Assembly: GCF_027497195.1 (NCBI RefSeq)
Contig: NZ_CP114905.1
Span: forward strand, 7,265,001-7,329,000
Direction of reading: 5' to 3'
Origin: Streptomyces sp. WMMC500
Lineage (GTDB): Bacteria > Actinomycetota > Actinomycetes > Streptomycetales > Streptomycetaceae
Length of the DNA: 64,000 nucleotides
Part shown: piece after piece, positions 29,427-38,526 of the stretch
How positions within the stretch are numbered: position 1 is the stretch's first letter
Layout: every line of letters starts with the position of its first letter
Program-made: the position numbers and the translations under genes
Notes under the pieces: generated by a model
What the model was told of the DNA's origin: nothing
Database searches by the model: none
What the model saw: the letters and a program-made list of their open reading frames with translations, nothing else

Positions 29427-30692
29427 GTGCCCCTGCCCGTACGTCAGCTCCGCCTGCCCCAGGGCCGCGCGGCGGACACCGCCCTCGCGGCCGGGACGGG
29501 CGTGCTGGTGGCGCTGGGCACGGTGCAGGCGTTCGTCGGCCAGCGCAGGGAACCGTGGGCGACGACGGCGCTGGGCTGGGTGCTGATCGCGCTCGCCTGC
29601 GGGGCGCTGTACTTCGCCCGCCGCCATCCGGTCGCCGTGGGCACGTTCGTCACCCTGGCCGTCGGCGTCTACTACGTGAACAGTGCGTACGACGGTCCGC
29701 TGTTCGTCGTGCTCGTCATCGCGCTGTACTGCGTGGCCGCCGCGGGGCGGCTGCGCGCGGCGGTGGCGCTGGGCGCGCTCGTCGTCGCCGGCACCGCCGC
29801 GGGGACGATGTCGGGCAATGACGACGTCAACGGCATCGCGCTGTTCATGCTCACCGGCTGGGTCGTCGCCGTGGTGGCGCTGGGCGCGATGTGGCACGGG
29901 CGCCGGGCGTACGTCGAAGGCGAGGCGCGCCGCCGCGCGACCGAGGAACGGCTGCGCATCGCACGCGAGTTGCACGACGTGATCGGGCATCACATCTCGC
30001 TCATCAACGTCCAGTCGGGGGCCGCCCTGCACCGGCTGAAGAAGAGCGACGCCCCGGACCCGGCCGCGGCCGACGCCCTGGCGACCATCAAGGAGACGAG
30101 CCGCGAGACGCTGCGCGAGCTGCGCGCCACCCTGGGGGTGCTGCGGCAGGTCGACGACGAGGCGCCGACGGCGCCCGCGCCGGGGCTGGCGCGCCTGGGT
30201 GAACTGACCGAGCGGGCGGCGGGCACGGCGGGACTGCGGGTGCGCACGGTGGTGGCGGGCGCGGAGCGGGCCCTGCCGGCGGAGCTGGACCTGACGGCGT
30301 ACCGCGTCGTGCAGGAGTCGCTGACGAACGTCGCGCGGCATGCGCGGGGGGCCACGTCCGTGACCGTACGGCTGGACTACGGTGAGCGTGAGCTGCGGCT
30401 GACGGTCGAGGACGACGGGCGGGGCAGCGCCGCCGAGGCCCGCGCCGGGGGCGGGGCCGGAGCCGGTGGCGGGGCCGCGGCCGGGGTCGGGGCCCGGATC
30501 GGCGCGGTCGGCGGCGGCGTCGGCGGCGGGAGCGGCGTCGGCGGCGGGAGCGGTGGTGGCAGCGGCATCGGCGGGATGCGGGAGCGGGCGCGGGCGGTCG
30601 GCGGGGAGCTGGCCGCGGGGCCGCGGCCGGGCGGCGCCGGCTTCGTCGTCACGGCCCGGCTGCCCTACGGAACGGAGCACGCCCAGCCATGA
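29427..30692 (+). CDS. NarL-type two-component sensor histidine kinase
   Basis: A 421-residue membrane kinase starting at the GTG at 29427. Four to five hydrophobic segments (about residues 15-150) precede the HisKA_3 domain, with phospho-accepting His183 in RIARELHDVIGHHISL. The HATPase domain has RVVQESLTNVARHARGA (N box) and EDDGRG (G1). A Gly/Ala-rich insert of about 45 residues separates G1 from the G2-type GIGGMRERARAVGGEL. The stop overlaps the response-regulator start (ATGA). The signal is unknown. Confidence 0.92.
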   Translation: MPLPVRQLRLPQGRAADTALAAGTGVLVALGTVQAFVGQRREPWATTALGWVLIALACGALYFARRHPVAVGTFVTLAVGVYYVNSAYDGPLFVVLVIALYCVAAAGRLRAAVALGALVVAGTAAGTMSGNDDVNGIALFMLTGWVVAVVALGAMWHGRRAYVEGEARRRATEERLRIARELHDVIGHHISLINVQSGAALHRLKKSDAPDPAAADALATIKETSRETLRELRATLGVLRQVDDEAPTAPAPGLARLGELTERAAGTAGLRVRTVVAGAERALPAELDLTAYRVVQESLTNVARHARGATSVTVRLDYGERELRLTVEDDGRGSAAEARAGGGAGAGGGAAAGVGARIGAVGGGVGGGSGVGGGSGGGSGIGGMRERARAVGGELAAGPRPGGAGFVVTARLPYGTEHAQP

Positions 30693-31357
30693 TCAGGATT
30701 CTGCTGGCGGACGACCAGAAGCTGGTGCGCGCCGGCTTCCGCTCGATCCTGGAGGACGAGGCCGACCTCGACGTGGTCGGGGAGGTGAGCGACGGCGCCG
30801 AGGCGGTGGCCGCATGCCGCGAACTGCGCCCCGACATCGTCCTGATGGACATCCGGATGCCCGGCACGGATGGCCTGGAGGCCGCCCGGCGGATCGCCGC
30901 GGACGAGCGGCTGGCGGACGTCCGGGTCGTCATCCTGACGACGTTCGACCTCGACGACTACGTGTACGGGGCGCTGCGCGCCGGCGCCGCCGGGTTCCTG
31001 GTCAAGGACACGGAGCCGGAGGAGCTCATCCACGCGGTGCGGGTGGCGGCGCGCGGCGACGCGCTGATCAGCCCGTCGGTGACGCGGCGGCTGATCGCCG
31101 AGTTCGCGGGCCGGGTGAAGGCGCCGGAGCCGGGGCCGCGGCTGAACGCGCTGACCGAGCGGGAAGCCGAGGTGATGCGGCTGGTGGCGGCGGGGCTGAC
31201 GAACGACGAGATCGCGGCGCGGCTGGTGCTGAGCCCGGCGACGGCGAAGACGCACGTGAGCCGGATCATGACGAAGCTGGGGGTGCGGGACCGGGCGCAG
31301 TTGGTGGTGCTGGCGTACGAGTCGGGGATGGTCAGGCCGGGCTGGCTGGCGCCCTGA
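30689..31357 (+). CDS. NarL/LuxR-family response regulator
   Basis: A 222-residue partner of the upstream kinase. The receiver has acidic DD at 8-9, phospho-acceptor Asp54 in VLMDIRMPGTDG, and TTFDLDDYVYGALRAGAAGFLVKD. The C-terminal LuxR-type helix-turn-helix reads LTEREAEVMRLVAAGLTNDE then SPATAKTHVSRIM. Translational coupling to the kinase supports pairing. The following MMPL gene, 286 bp downstream on the same strand, is a possible target but has its own space for a promoter. Confidence 0.95.
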   Translation: MIRILLADDQKLVRAGFRSILEDEADLDVVGEVSDGAEAVAACRELRPDIVLMDIRMPGTDGLEAARRIAADERLADVRVVILTTFDLDDYVYGALRAGAAGFLVKDTEPEELIHAVRVAARGDALISPSVTRRLIAEFAGRVKAPEPGPRLNALTEREAEVMRLVAAGLTNDEIAARLVLSPATAKTHVSRIMTKLGVRDRAQLVVLAYESGMVRPGWLAP

Positions 31358-31643
31358 CGGGGGCCCGCGAGCACCTCGCTGTCGGTGGGGCGGCCTACCC
31401 TTGGGCGGGTGCGTGGGGGACGTGCGGGACAGGAGGCGTGGCCACCTGGTGACACTGGCGCGTGGGGCATGTGGCGCCGGGCCGTAGGGGTTTTCGCGTC
31501 CGCCACCTAGGGAATACGGCGGCATTCGGGGCGCGGTCGCAACCCGGGTAGTACGGGTCGGCGGGCGGTGCAACCGGTGGGGTAGTGCCGTTGCCCGCGT
31601 CCGGCCGATGTGCCCGCCGCAGGCGGCCCGGCACGCTGACGGC

Positions 31644-33881
31644 ATGTCCGCACACAGCACCGCTCCACCACCCGCCCCTTCCGGCACACGCCCCGGGCTC
31701 TTCGCCCGTCTCGCCGACTGGTCGCGCCGGCGTCGCCGGCTCGCGATCCTCCTCTGGGTCGCCGTCCTCCTCGGCGTCACCGCCGCCTCCCAGGCCGCCG
31801 GGAGCAACTGGCGCAACGACTTCTCCCTCCCCGGCACCGACTCGCAGGCCGCCACCGACCTGCTGGAGCGGCACGGCTCCGCGCAGGCGGGCGACAGCGT
31901 GGAGATCGTGTTCAAGGACGAGCGGGGGCTGCGCGCCGCGGGCACCGAGCGGGACGTCGAGCGCATGCTCGACCAGGTGCGCGGGCTGCCGAGCGTCGTG
32001 GACGTGCGCAGCCCGTACGCCGACGGCGGGGCGGCGGTCTCCGAGGGCGGCGACGTCGCGTACGCCACCGTCACCCTGGACGACAAGGCGGAGCTGGTGC
32101 CGAAGGAGGACGTCCGGGAGATCATCGACACCGCGCAGCGGGCCGGGAGCGACGCGCTGCAGGTCGAGCTGGGCGGCGACGCCGTGCGCGGCGTGGAGGA
32201 GGAGAGCGGCGGGGCCGCCGAGGGTGCGGGGATGCTCGCCGCGCTGGTGATCCTGGTGCTGCTCTTCGGCTCCCTGGTGGCCGCCGCGGTGCCGCTGGGC
32301 ACCGCGCTGTTCGCGGTCGGCACCGCCGTCGGGCTGATCACCCTGGCCGGGCACGTCTTCACCGTCGCCGACTTCACCCCGCCGATCATGATGCTCGTCG
32401 GTCTCGGCGTCGGCGTCGACTACGCGCTGCTCATCTTCTACCGGTACCGCCACGAGCTGATCCGCGGCGCGGACCGGGACGGCGCCGCACGTATCGCGCT
32501 CGACGCCGCCGGGCGCACGGTCTTCTTCGCCGGCTGCACCGTCATCATCGCGCTCCTCGGCCTGGTCGCCCTCGGGCTCGGCGCGCTCCAGGGCGTGGCG
32601 CTCGCGGTGGCGCTGACCGTGCTGGTCACCATGGCCGCGTCGCTGGTGCTGCTGCCCGCGTTGCTCGCCGTGCTCGGCCGGCGCATCCAGCGCCACGTCC
32701 TCAAGCGCGCCGGGAAGGCCGCGGCCAAGGGCAGGACCGAGGACAGCCGCTGGCGCGCGCTGGCGACCGCGGTGCAGCGCCGCCCGCTGCCGGCGCTGGT
32801 CGCCGCCCTCGTGGCGCTGACGGCGCTGTCCGCGCCCGCGCTCGGCATGCGGCTCGGCTTCGCCGACGCCGGGAACGACGCGCCCTCGACCACCAGCAGG
32901 CAGGCGTACGACCTGCTCGCCGAGGGCTTCGGGCCCGGCTTCAACGGCCCGCTCGTCGTCGTCGCGCAGGGCGGCGGGGCGGCCGGCGCGGCCGAGGCGG
33001 GAGAAGAGGCGCAGGCCCGGATCGCGCAGGCCGACGGGGTCGCGGCGACGACCCCGCCGATGCCGTCCGAGGACGGCGAGGTCACCACCGTCATCGTCTT
33101 CCCCGAGTCCGCGCCGCAGGACGCCGCGACCGCGGACCTCGTCCACGACCTGCGCGACGACGTGCTGCCGCGGCTGTCGGCCGAGACGGGCTCGGAGTAC
33201 CTGGTCGGCGGCGCCACCGCCGCCACCCAGGACTTCTCCGACACCGTCGCCGACCGGATGCCGCTGTTCGTCGCCCTCGTCGTCGGGCTGTCGACACTGC
33301 TGCTGATGCTGGTGTTCCGCTCGCTGTGGATCCCGCTCAAGGCGGCGGTGCTGAACCTGCTGTCCATCGGGGCCGCACTCGGCGTGATCACGCTGGTGTT
33401 CCAGGAGGGCTGGTTCGGCGTGCAGCCGGGGCCCATCGAGGCGTTCATTCCCGTGATGATCTTCGCGATCGTCTTCGGGCTCTCCATGGACTACGAGGTC
33501 TTCCTCGTCTCCCGGATGCACGAGGAGTGGGAGCGTACGAAGAACGCCGCACACGCGGTACGGGAGGGCCTGGCCGTCACCGGGCAGGTGATCACGGCGG
33601 CGGCGCTGATCATGATCGTGGTGTTCGCGGCCTTCATCCTCAGCCCGAGCCGGATGCTGCAGCAGTTCGGCCTGGGCCTCGCGGTGGCGATCCTGCTGGA
33701 CGCCCTGGTGATCCGCTGCCTGATCGTGCCCGCGGTGATGCAGTTGCTCGGGCGGCACGCCTGGTGGCTGCCGGGGCCGCTGGCCAGGAGGCTGCCGAAG
33801 GTGGCGCTGGAGCGTCCCGGGGAGCCCGCGGAGGACGCGGGGCGGGAGCGGTCCGAGCGGCGGGGTGCCGGGGTCCCGTAG
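31644..33881 (+). CDS. MMPL-family RND transporter
   Basis: A 745-residue inner-membrane exporter of the MmpL/HpnN type, likely exporting lipids or hydrophobic compounds. It has the duplicated layout: one helix, an extracytoplasmic domain (about 45-195), five to six helices, a cytoplasmic loop, then the same again. The signatures GLGVGVDYALLIFYRYRHEL and the equivalent IVFGLSMDYEVFLVSRMHEE carry the paired Asp-Tyr residues for proton coupling. ATG at 31644 (MSAHSTAP) is preferred; an ATG at 31608 would add 12 residues. A perfect hairpin follows. Confidence 0.93.
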   Translation: MSAHSTAPPPAPSGTRPGLFARLADWSRRRRRLAILLWVAVLLGVTAASQAAGSNWRNDFSLPGTDSQAATDLLERHGSAQAGDSVEIVFKDERGLRAAGTERDVERMLDQVRGLPSVVDVRSPYADGGAAVSEGGDVAYATVTLDDKAELVPKEDVREIIDTAQRAGSDALQVELGGDAVRGVEEESGGAAEGAGMLAALVILVLLFGSLVAAAVPLGTALFAVGTAVGLITLAGHVFTVADFTPPIMMLVGLGVGVDYALLIFYRYRHELIRGADRDGAARIALDAAGRTVFFAGCTVIIALLGLVALGLGALQGVALAVALTVLVTMAASLVLLPALLAVLGRRIQRHVLKRAGKAAAKGRTEDSRWRALATAVQRRPLPALVAALVALTALSAPALGMRLGFADAGNDAPSTTSRQAYDLLAEGFGPGFNGPLVVVAQGGGAAGAAEAGEEAQARIAQADGVAATTPPMPSEDGEVTTVIVFPESAPQDAATADLVHDLRDDVLPRLSAETGSEYLVGGATAATQDFSDTVADRMPLFVALVVGLSTLLLMLVFRSLWIPLKAAVLNLLSIGAALGVITLVFQEGWFGVQPGPIEAFIPVMIFAIVFGLSMDYEVFLVSRMHEEWERTKNAAHAVREGLAVTGQVITAAALIMIVVFAAFILSPSRMLQQFGLGLAVAILLDALVIRCLIVPAVMQLLGRHAWWLPGPLARRLPKVALERPGEPAEDAGRERSERRGAGVP

Positions 33882-33903
33882 GACACCGGCGACCACCGGC
33901 CGC

Positions 33904-33939
33904 GCGGCGGGGGTACGGGCACGCCCGTACCCCCGCCGC
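33904..33939. terminator. Perfect 16-bp hairpin between convergent genes
   Basis: GCGGCGGGGGTACGGG (33904-33919), loop CACG, exact complement 33924-33939. It ends exactly where the stop codon of the minus-strand neighbour begins and is 22 bp after the MMPL stop, so it likely terminates both. Confidence 0.85.
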
Positions 33940-35268
33940 TCAGCGGTGCTCCTCCGCCTGCTGCCGCCACCGGCCGTCCTCCCGGAGGTCGAGCCACACC
34001 ACCGGGTGTGCCTCGGCCTCCGACAACTGCGTCCACCAGCCGCCCAGCGTCCCCCGCACCGGCACCGTCGGCAGCGCCTCGGCCAGCGCCGCGCGCGCCA
34101 GGTCCGGCTCGTTGCTGCTGCGCTCCTCCGCCGAGACGGTGTCCCAGGCGGAGAGCATGGCGCGGGCGGCGTCGTAGGTCTCGACGGCGTACGGGCGCGT
34201 GGCCAGGTCGTCGCCGAGGGCCCGGCGGACGGCGGCGCGGCGGTCGGCGTCGGGGTCCAGGGCGACGTCGTAGTGGCCGCGGACGGTCAGCCAGCCGTCC
34301 GGTACGGAGAAGTCCGCGTCGGCGGCGGCGTTGCGGCCCGTGCAGGTCGGCGCCGTCGGGTCCCACAGCGCCTTCACGCCGTCGAACCCGCTGTCCTCGA
34401 CCTGCTCCAGCCACTCCGCCAGGTTCGCCGCCCCGCCCTCCAGGAACACCGCGTCCGGCCGGAACCCGGCGATGCCGTCGGCGAGCTGCCCCGCGTCGTC
34501 GGCGCGTACCTCGACGCCGTCCGCGCGCAGCCGCCTCACCAGCGCCCGGGTGGGGTCGGCGGCGGTGTCGCCGCGGACGTAGACCCGGCGGACCCCGGGC
34601 GCGGCGGCGAGGTGGCGGGCCAGGACGACGCCCATGTCGGCGGTGGAGGCGGAGGAGCGCAGCTCGTTGGTGTCGGCGTAGCGCGGCTCGGGGCTGAGAC
34701 CGGCGCCTTCGTGGCGGCAGGCGCGTACGACGGGGAGGCGGAAGGACGTCAGGCCGCTCTCCGGCAGCCTGAGGGCGGGGTCGCCGCCGACGACCCCGGT
34801 CAGGCCGGGCTCCATCTCCAGCCAGCGGGCTATCAGCCGGCCGTTCGCGGGCTCGGTGGACTCCTTGTGGGCGGTGAGGTCCGAGACGGCCAGCCGGGGT
34901 GTCGCCAGGGCGCCGTTGCCCCCGGCGCCACCGCCGCCGTGGTCGGCGAGCGCCCGGGTCACGCTGCGGGTCAGGACGGTGTCCCGGCCGCCGCCCGGAT
35001 CGGCGTCCCCGAGGGCGCCTATGCGGTACACGCCGGTGAAGGCGGCCGCGGTGGTGGCGTCCGGCGAGGGCATCCCCGGCGGTCTCAGACCGGTGTCGCC
35101 GGGCCACACGGCCACGACGATGCTCGCGATCACGAGCACGCAGGCACCGATGGCGGCGAGCGTGAGGGAGCGCGACACTCGGTGCCGCCCCCCTCGGCGG
35201 GGCCGCAACGGCTCCCGCAACCCGCCGCGCCCGCCCGGGACTTCTCCTCCCGGCCCCTCCTGAGGCAC
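33940..35268 (-). CDS. Membrane-anchored type I periplasmic-binding-fold protein
   Basis: A 442-residue protein with one N-terminal transmembrane segment (LAAIGACVLVIASIVVAV, about 36-53) after a basic cytoplasmic stretch. The exported body resembles Leu/Ile/Val-type binding proteins: VYRIGALGDADPG, GLTGVVGGDPALRLPES, GVRRVYVRGDTAADPTRALV and FRPDAVFLEGGAANLAEWL. There is no lipobox and no permease or ATPase genes nearby, so it looks like a tethered ligand sensor rather than a transporter part. The GTG at 35268 has GAGGGGG upstream. Function unknown. Confidence 0.78.
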   Translation of the reverse strand: MPQEGPGGEVPGGRGGLREPLRPRRGGRHRVSRSLTLAAIGACVLVIASIVVAVWPGDTGLRPPGMPSPDATTAAAFTGVYRIGALGDADPGGGRDTVLTRSVTRALADHGGGGAGGNGALATPRLAVSDLTAHKESTEPANGRLIARWLEMEPGLTGVVGGDPALRLPESGLTSFRLPVVRACRHEGAGLSPEPRYADTNELRSSASTADMGVVLARHLAAAPGVRRVYVRGDTAADPTRALVRRLRADGVEVRADDAGQLADGIAGFRPDAVFLEGGAANLAEWLEQVEDSGFDGVKALWDPTAPTCTGRNAAADADFSVPDGWLTVRGHYDVALDPDADRRAAVRRALGDDLATRPYAVETYDAARAMLSAWDTVSAEERSSNEPDLARAALAEALPTVPVRGTLGGWWTQLSEAEAHPVVWLDLREDGRWRQQAEEHR

Positions 35269-35498
35269 GACGACCCCCTCCTTCCGCGAAGAAGGACGCT
35301 ATCCGTCACGGAGAGGTTCCGCCGCCGCAGGGCATGATCCAGCCACAAGATCCAGCCACGTGATCCGGCCACATGGTCCGGCCGGATGTGAGGGCCTGCG
35401 GCACGGCCGGCCTGCCCGTACGGGCGGCCCGGCCGCCGCGGGCGGAATCCGTTTGCGTCACCGGGAATCACCGGGGACACGCGGGGTGTTACACCCGC

Positions 35499-36425
35499 AT
35501 GAGCATGTACGAATGGGACCCCAGCGGGCTCGCGGCCGTCGACGCGGTGCTGGAGCACGACTCGGCGGGGCTGACTCTGCTCTACCACCTCGAAGGCTTC
35601 ATGGACGCCGGCGAGACCGGCGCCCAGATCAACGAGCGGCTGCTCGACGATCTGCCGCACGAGGTCGTCGCCCGCTTCGACCACGACCGGCTCGTCGACT
35701 ACCGCGCGCGCCGCCCCCTGATGACGTTCCGGCGCGACCACTGGGCCGCGTACGAGGTCCCCGCGCTCGAACTGCACCTGGTGCGCGACGCGACCGCCAG
35801 CCCCTTCCTCCTGCTGTCGGGTCCGGAGCCCGACGTGGAGTGGGAGCGGTTCGCCGAGGCCGTCCGCGAGATCGTGGAGCGGCTGAACGTGCGCCTGGCG
35901 GTCAACTTCAACGGGGTTCCCATGGGCGTGCCGCACACCCGCCCGGTGGGCCTCACGCCGCACGGCAACCGCATCGACCTGGTGCCGGGCCACCGCGGCG
36001 TCTTCGACGAGGCGCAGGTCCCCGGCAGCGCCGACGCGCTGCTGGAGTACCGGCTCGGTGAGGCCGGGCACGACGTCCTGGGCGTCGCCGCGCACGTGCC
36101 GCACTACCTGTCCCGCACCCCGTACCCGGACGCGGCGCTGACCGTCCTGGAGTCGATCACCTCCGCGACGGGCCTCGTCCTGCCGGGCGTGGCGCACGCG
36201 CTGCGCTCCGAGGCACTGAAGGTGCAGAACGAGATCGAGCGGCAGGTCGACGAGGGCGACGAGGAACTGGTGGGCATGGTCCGCGGGCTTGAGCACCAGT
36301 ACGACGCGCTGTCCGGCGGCGACGAACGGGAGAACCTGATGGCCGAGCCCGCCGAGCTGCCCTCGGCGGACGAGCTGGGCAGCGCCTTCGAGCAGTTCCT
36401 CGCGGAGCGCGAGGAGGGGGACTGA
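35499..36425 (+). CDS. PAC2-family protein
   Basis: A 308-residue cytoplasmic protein of the PAC2 (proteasome assembly chaperone 2-like) family: [77 protein letters not shown]. Actinobacterial members are conserved but their role is not established; a link to the actinobacterial proteasome has been guessed from the fold. ATG at 35499 is chosen; ATG at 35505 is possible. coaE begins 18 bp downstream, so the two may be co-transcribed. Confidence 0.88.
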   Translation: MSMYEWDPSGLAAVDAVLEHDSAGLTLLYHLEGFMDAGETGAQINERLLDDLPHEVVARFDHDRLVDYRARRPLMTFRRDHWAAYEVPALELHLVRDATASPFLLLSGPEPDVEWERFAEAVREIVERLNVRLAVNFNGVPMGVPHTRPVGLTPHGNRIDLVPGHRGVFDEAQVPGSADALLEYRLGEAGHDVLGVAAHVPHYLSRTPYPDAALTVLESITSATGLVLPGVAHALRSEALKVQNEIERQVDEGDEELVGMVRGLEHQYDALSGGDERENLMAEPAELPSADELGSAFEQFLAEREEGD

Positions 36426-36443
36426 GGCGCCTACGCTGGACCC

Positions 36444-37064
36444 ATGCTGACGGTGGGACTGACCGGCGGGATCGGCGCCGGCAAGAGTGCGGTGGCGCGG
36501 GCCCTGGCCTCGTACGGAGCGGTGATCGTCGACTCCGATGAGATCGCCCGCGAGGTGGTGGAGCCCGGCACGCCGGGTCTTGCGGCGGTCGTCGCGGAGT
36601 TCGGAGCGGAGGTGCTCACCGCGGACGGGAGCCTGGACCGGGCGAGGCTCGGCGGCATCGTCTTCGCGGACGCCGGCCGGCGCCAGGCCCTGAACGGCAT
36701 CGTCCACCCCCTGGTCCGCGACCGCTCCGCGGCGCTCCAGGAGGCGGCGGGACCGGACGCGATCGTCGTGAACGACGTGCCGCTGCTGGCCGAGAACGAT
36801 CTTGCCGGGCTGTACGACGTCGTCGTGGTCGTCGATGCCGCGCCGGCCACGCAGCTCGACCGGCTGGTGCGGCTGCGCGGCATGGCGCCGGACGAGGCGC
36901 GCGCCCGGATGGCGGCGCAGGCCACGCGCGAGCAGCGGCTGGCGATCGCCGACATCGTCGTGGACAACGACGGGACGCCGGAGGAGCTGGCCGAGCGGGT
37001 ACGGAAGGTCTGGGAGGAACTGGTGGCACGCAAGGGGGTCAGGGGGCGGAACGGCGGGGCATGA
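36444..37064 (+). CDS. coaE: Dephospho-CoA kinase
   Basis: Last step of coenzyme A biosynthesis, phosphorylating dephospho-CoA at the ribose 3'-OH. The 206-residue product is the standard length. The P-loop [13 protein letters not shown] (about 5-17), [20 protein letters not shown] and [16 protein letters not shown] are classic CoaE motifs. It lacks the long C-terminal extension seen in mycobacterial CoaE. It sits close behind the PAC2 gene, with a TPR gene about 100 bp downstream. Confidence 0.96.
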   Translation: MLTVGLTGGIGAGKSAVARALASYGAVIVDSDEIAREVVEPGTPGLAAVVAEFGAEVLTADGSLDRARLGGIVFADAGRRQALNGIVHPLVRDRSAALQEAAGPDAIVVNDVPLLAENDLAGLYDVVVVVDAAPATQLDRLVRLRGMAPDEARARMAAQATREQRLAIADIVVDNDGTPEELAERVRKVWEELVARKGVRGRNGGA

Positions 37065-37170
37065 TCCCCTGTTGGAGGCCGGTCGTCTCCCGCCGGGAAC
37101 GTAGGAAGACGCGAGACACCGGACGCGACACGCGAAACGGAAGACAGGGAAGTCGAGGAAGGAGTACGCC

Positions 37171-37536
37171 GTGGCCGAGCGCAGCCCGGAGACCGACGTC
37201 GTCGACTACCGGGCGGCCGAGCAGTTGCTCGCCGCCCGCGATCCGCGCGGCGCGGTCCAACTGCTCGACCCGCTGGTCGAGGCCCATCCCGAGAAGGTCT
37301 CGCCGCGGCTGCTGCGCGCCCGCGCGTACTTCATGAGCGCCCGCCTCCGCGCGGCGGAGGCCGACTTCCGCACGGTCATCGACCGGGAGCCGGACAACGC
37401 CTACGCGCACTTCGCGCTGGCCCGCACGCTGGAGCGGGCCGGCGGCGACCCGGACGAGGTGCGGCGGCACTTCCGGCTGGCGGCGGCGCTGGATCCGCGG
37501 CCGGACTTCGTGGACGCGGCGGGGTTCGAGGAGTAG
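37171..37536 (+). CDS. Small tetratricopeptide-repeat protein
   Basis: A 121-residue soluble protein made almost entirely of helical TPR units: EQLLAARDPRGAVQLLDPLV, then ARAYFMSARLRAAEADFRTV, then AHFALARTLERAGGDPDEVR. It is a likely protein-protein adaptor; partners are unknown. GTG at 37171 follows GAGGAAGGAG, a very strong ribosome site. It is conserved behind coaE in related streptomycetes as I remember it. Confidence 0.85.
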   Translation: MAERSPETDVVDYRAAEQLLAARDPRGAVQLLDPLVEAHPEKVSPRLLRARAYFMSARLRAAEADFRTVIDREPDNAYAHFALARTLERAGGDPDEVRRHFRLAAALDPRPDFVDAAGFEE

Positions 37537-37663
37537 CGGGGGCGCGGGCCGGCCGCCCGGCGGGCGGCGGCGGACGGGTGCGGCGGGGGGCCGCGCGGCG
37601 GGCGCGGGCCTTCGGCTCGTACCAGGTCTAGGCCGGGCCGCCGGGCCGTGTTCTGCTGGCCTG

Positions 37664-38338
37664 ATGACGACCTCGCAGCCGCATCCGGCCCCGTATCCCA
37701 CCGTCCCGTACGAGCCCCTCGGCGTGCCGGCACCGGACGCGGCGGTGCGCAGCCGCGCCTTCCACGACGCGATGACGCGCCGCCGTACCGTGCGGGACTT
37801 CTCCCCGCGCCCGATCCCGGACGACGTGCTGGAGTGGGCGGTCCGTACCGCCGCCACCGCGCCCAGCGGCGCCAACGTGCAGCCCTGGCGCTTCGTCGTC
37901 GTCACCGACCCGGAGCGCAAGCGGCGGCTGCGGGAGGCGGCGGAGGAGGCGGAGCGGGAGTTCTACGCGCGCCGGGCCTCGCCGGAGTGGCTGGCGGCGC
38001 TGGCGCCGCTGGGCACGGACTGGCACAAGCCCTTCCTGGAGACGGCGCCCGCGGTGATCGTCGTCTTCGAGGTGCACAAGGGTCCGCGGAGCCCGCGCCC
38101 GTACTACACGAAGGAGTCGGTCGGCATCGCCGTCGGCTTCCTCCTCGCTTCGCTGCACCAGGCGGGGCTCGCGACGCTCACGCACACACCGAGCCCGATG
38201 CGGTTCCTCGGCGAGGTGTGCGAGCGGCCCCCGGAGGAGCGGGCGGCGTACGTGATCCCGGTCGGCTACCCCGCGGACGGGGCGCGGGTGCCGGACATCC
38301 GGCGCAAGGACCTGGACGACGTGCTGGTCCGGCTCTGA
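37664..38338 (+). CDS. Nitroreductase-family FMN oxidoreductase
   Basis: A 224-residue flavoprotein of the nitroreductase fold. The FMN-binding [18 protein letters not shown] and [17 protein letters not shown] are clear. The C-terminal part [20 protein letters not shown] and [13 protein letters not shown] resembles the iodotyrosine-deiodinase-like branch. The substrate is not predictable. No obvious Shine-Dalgarno precedes ATG 37664. Confidence 0.9.
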   Translation: MTTSQPHPAPYPTVPYEPLGVPAPDAAVRSRAFHDAMTRRRTVRDFSPRPIPDDVLEWAVRTAATAPSGANVQPWRFVVVTDPERKRRLREAAEEAEREFYARRASPEWLAALAPLGTDWHKPFLETAPAVIVVFEVHKGPRSPRPYYTKESVGIAVGFLLASLHQAGLATLTHTPSPMRFLGEVCERPPEERAAYVIPVGYPADGARVPDIRRKDLDDVLVRL

Positions 38339-38434
38339 GCCGGGGGCGCCAATGCGCGGGCGCGCGCGGGGCGGTGCTGCGGTGCGCCCGGTTGGGCTGT
38401 GGGCACCGCAGAAGTCGCCGGGGGTGCCGACCCG

Positions 38435-38463
38435 TTGACCGCGTGACGCGGGCCGCTTACGCT
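38435..38463 (+). promoter_or_regulatory. Promoter for the Tat-exported sugar-isomerase-like gene
   Basis: TTGACC (38435-38440), exactly 17 bp, then TACGCT (38458-38463): a good HrdB-type promoter. The expected start is near 38470, so the palindrome at 38478-38491 lies just downstream of the start, in a classic repressor position. Confidence 0.72.
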
Positions 38464-38477
38464 GATGCGCGCATGCC

Positions 38478-38491
38478 AGAAAGCGCTTTCT
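38478..38491. promoter_or_regulatory. LacI-family-type operator palindrome
   Basis: AGAAAGCGCTTTCT is a perfect 14-bp palindrome with the central CG step typical of LacI/GalR-family operators. It lies about 10-20 bp downstream of the predicted start site and 36 bp upstream of the coding start. No LacI-family gene is in the window, so the regulator must act from elsewhere. Confidence 0.75.
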
Positions 38492-38526
38492 AGGCGGCGG
38501 ACTCGTCATACGCGGGAGAGGCGGTT

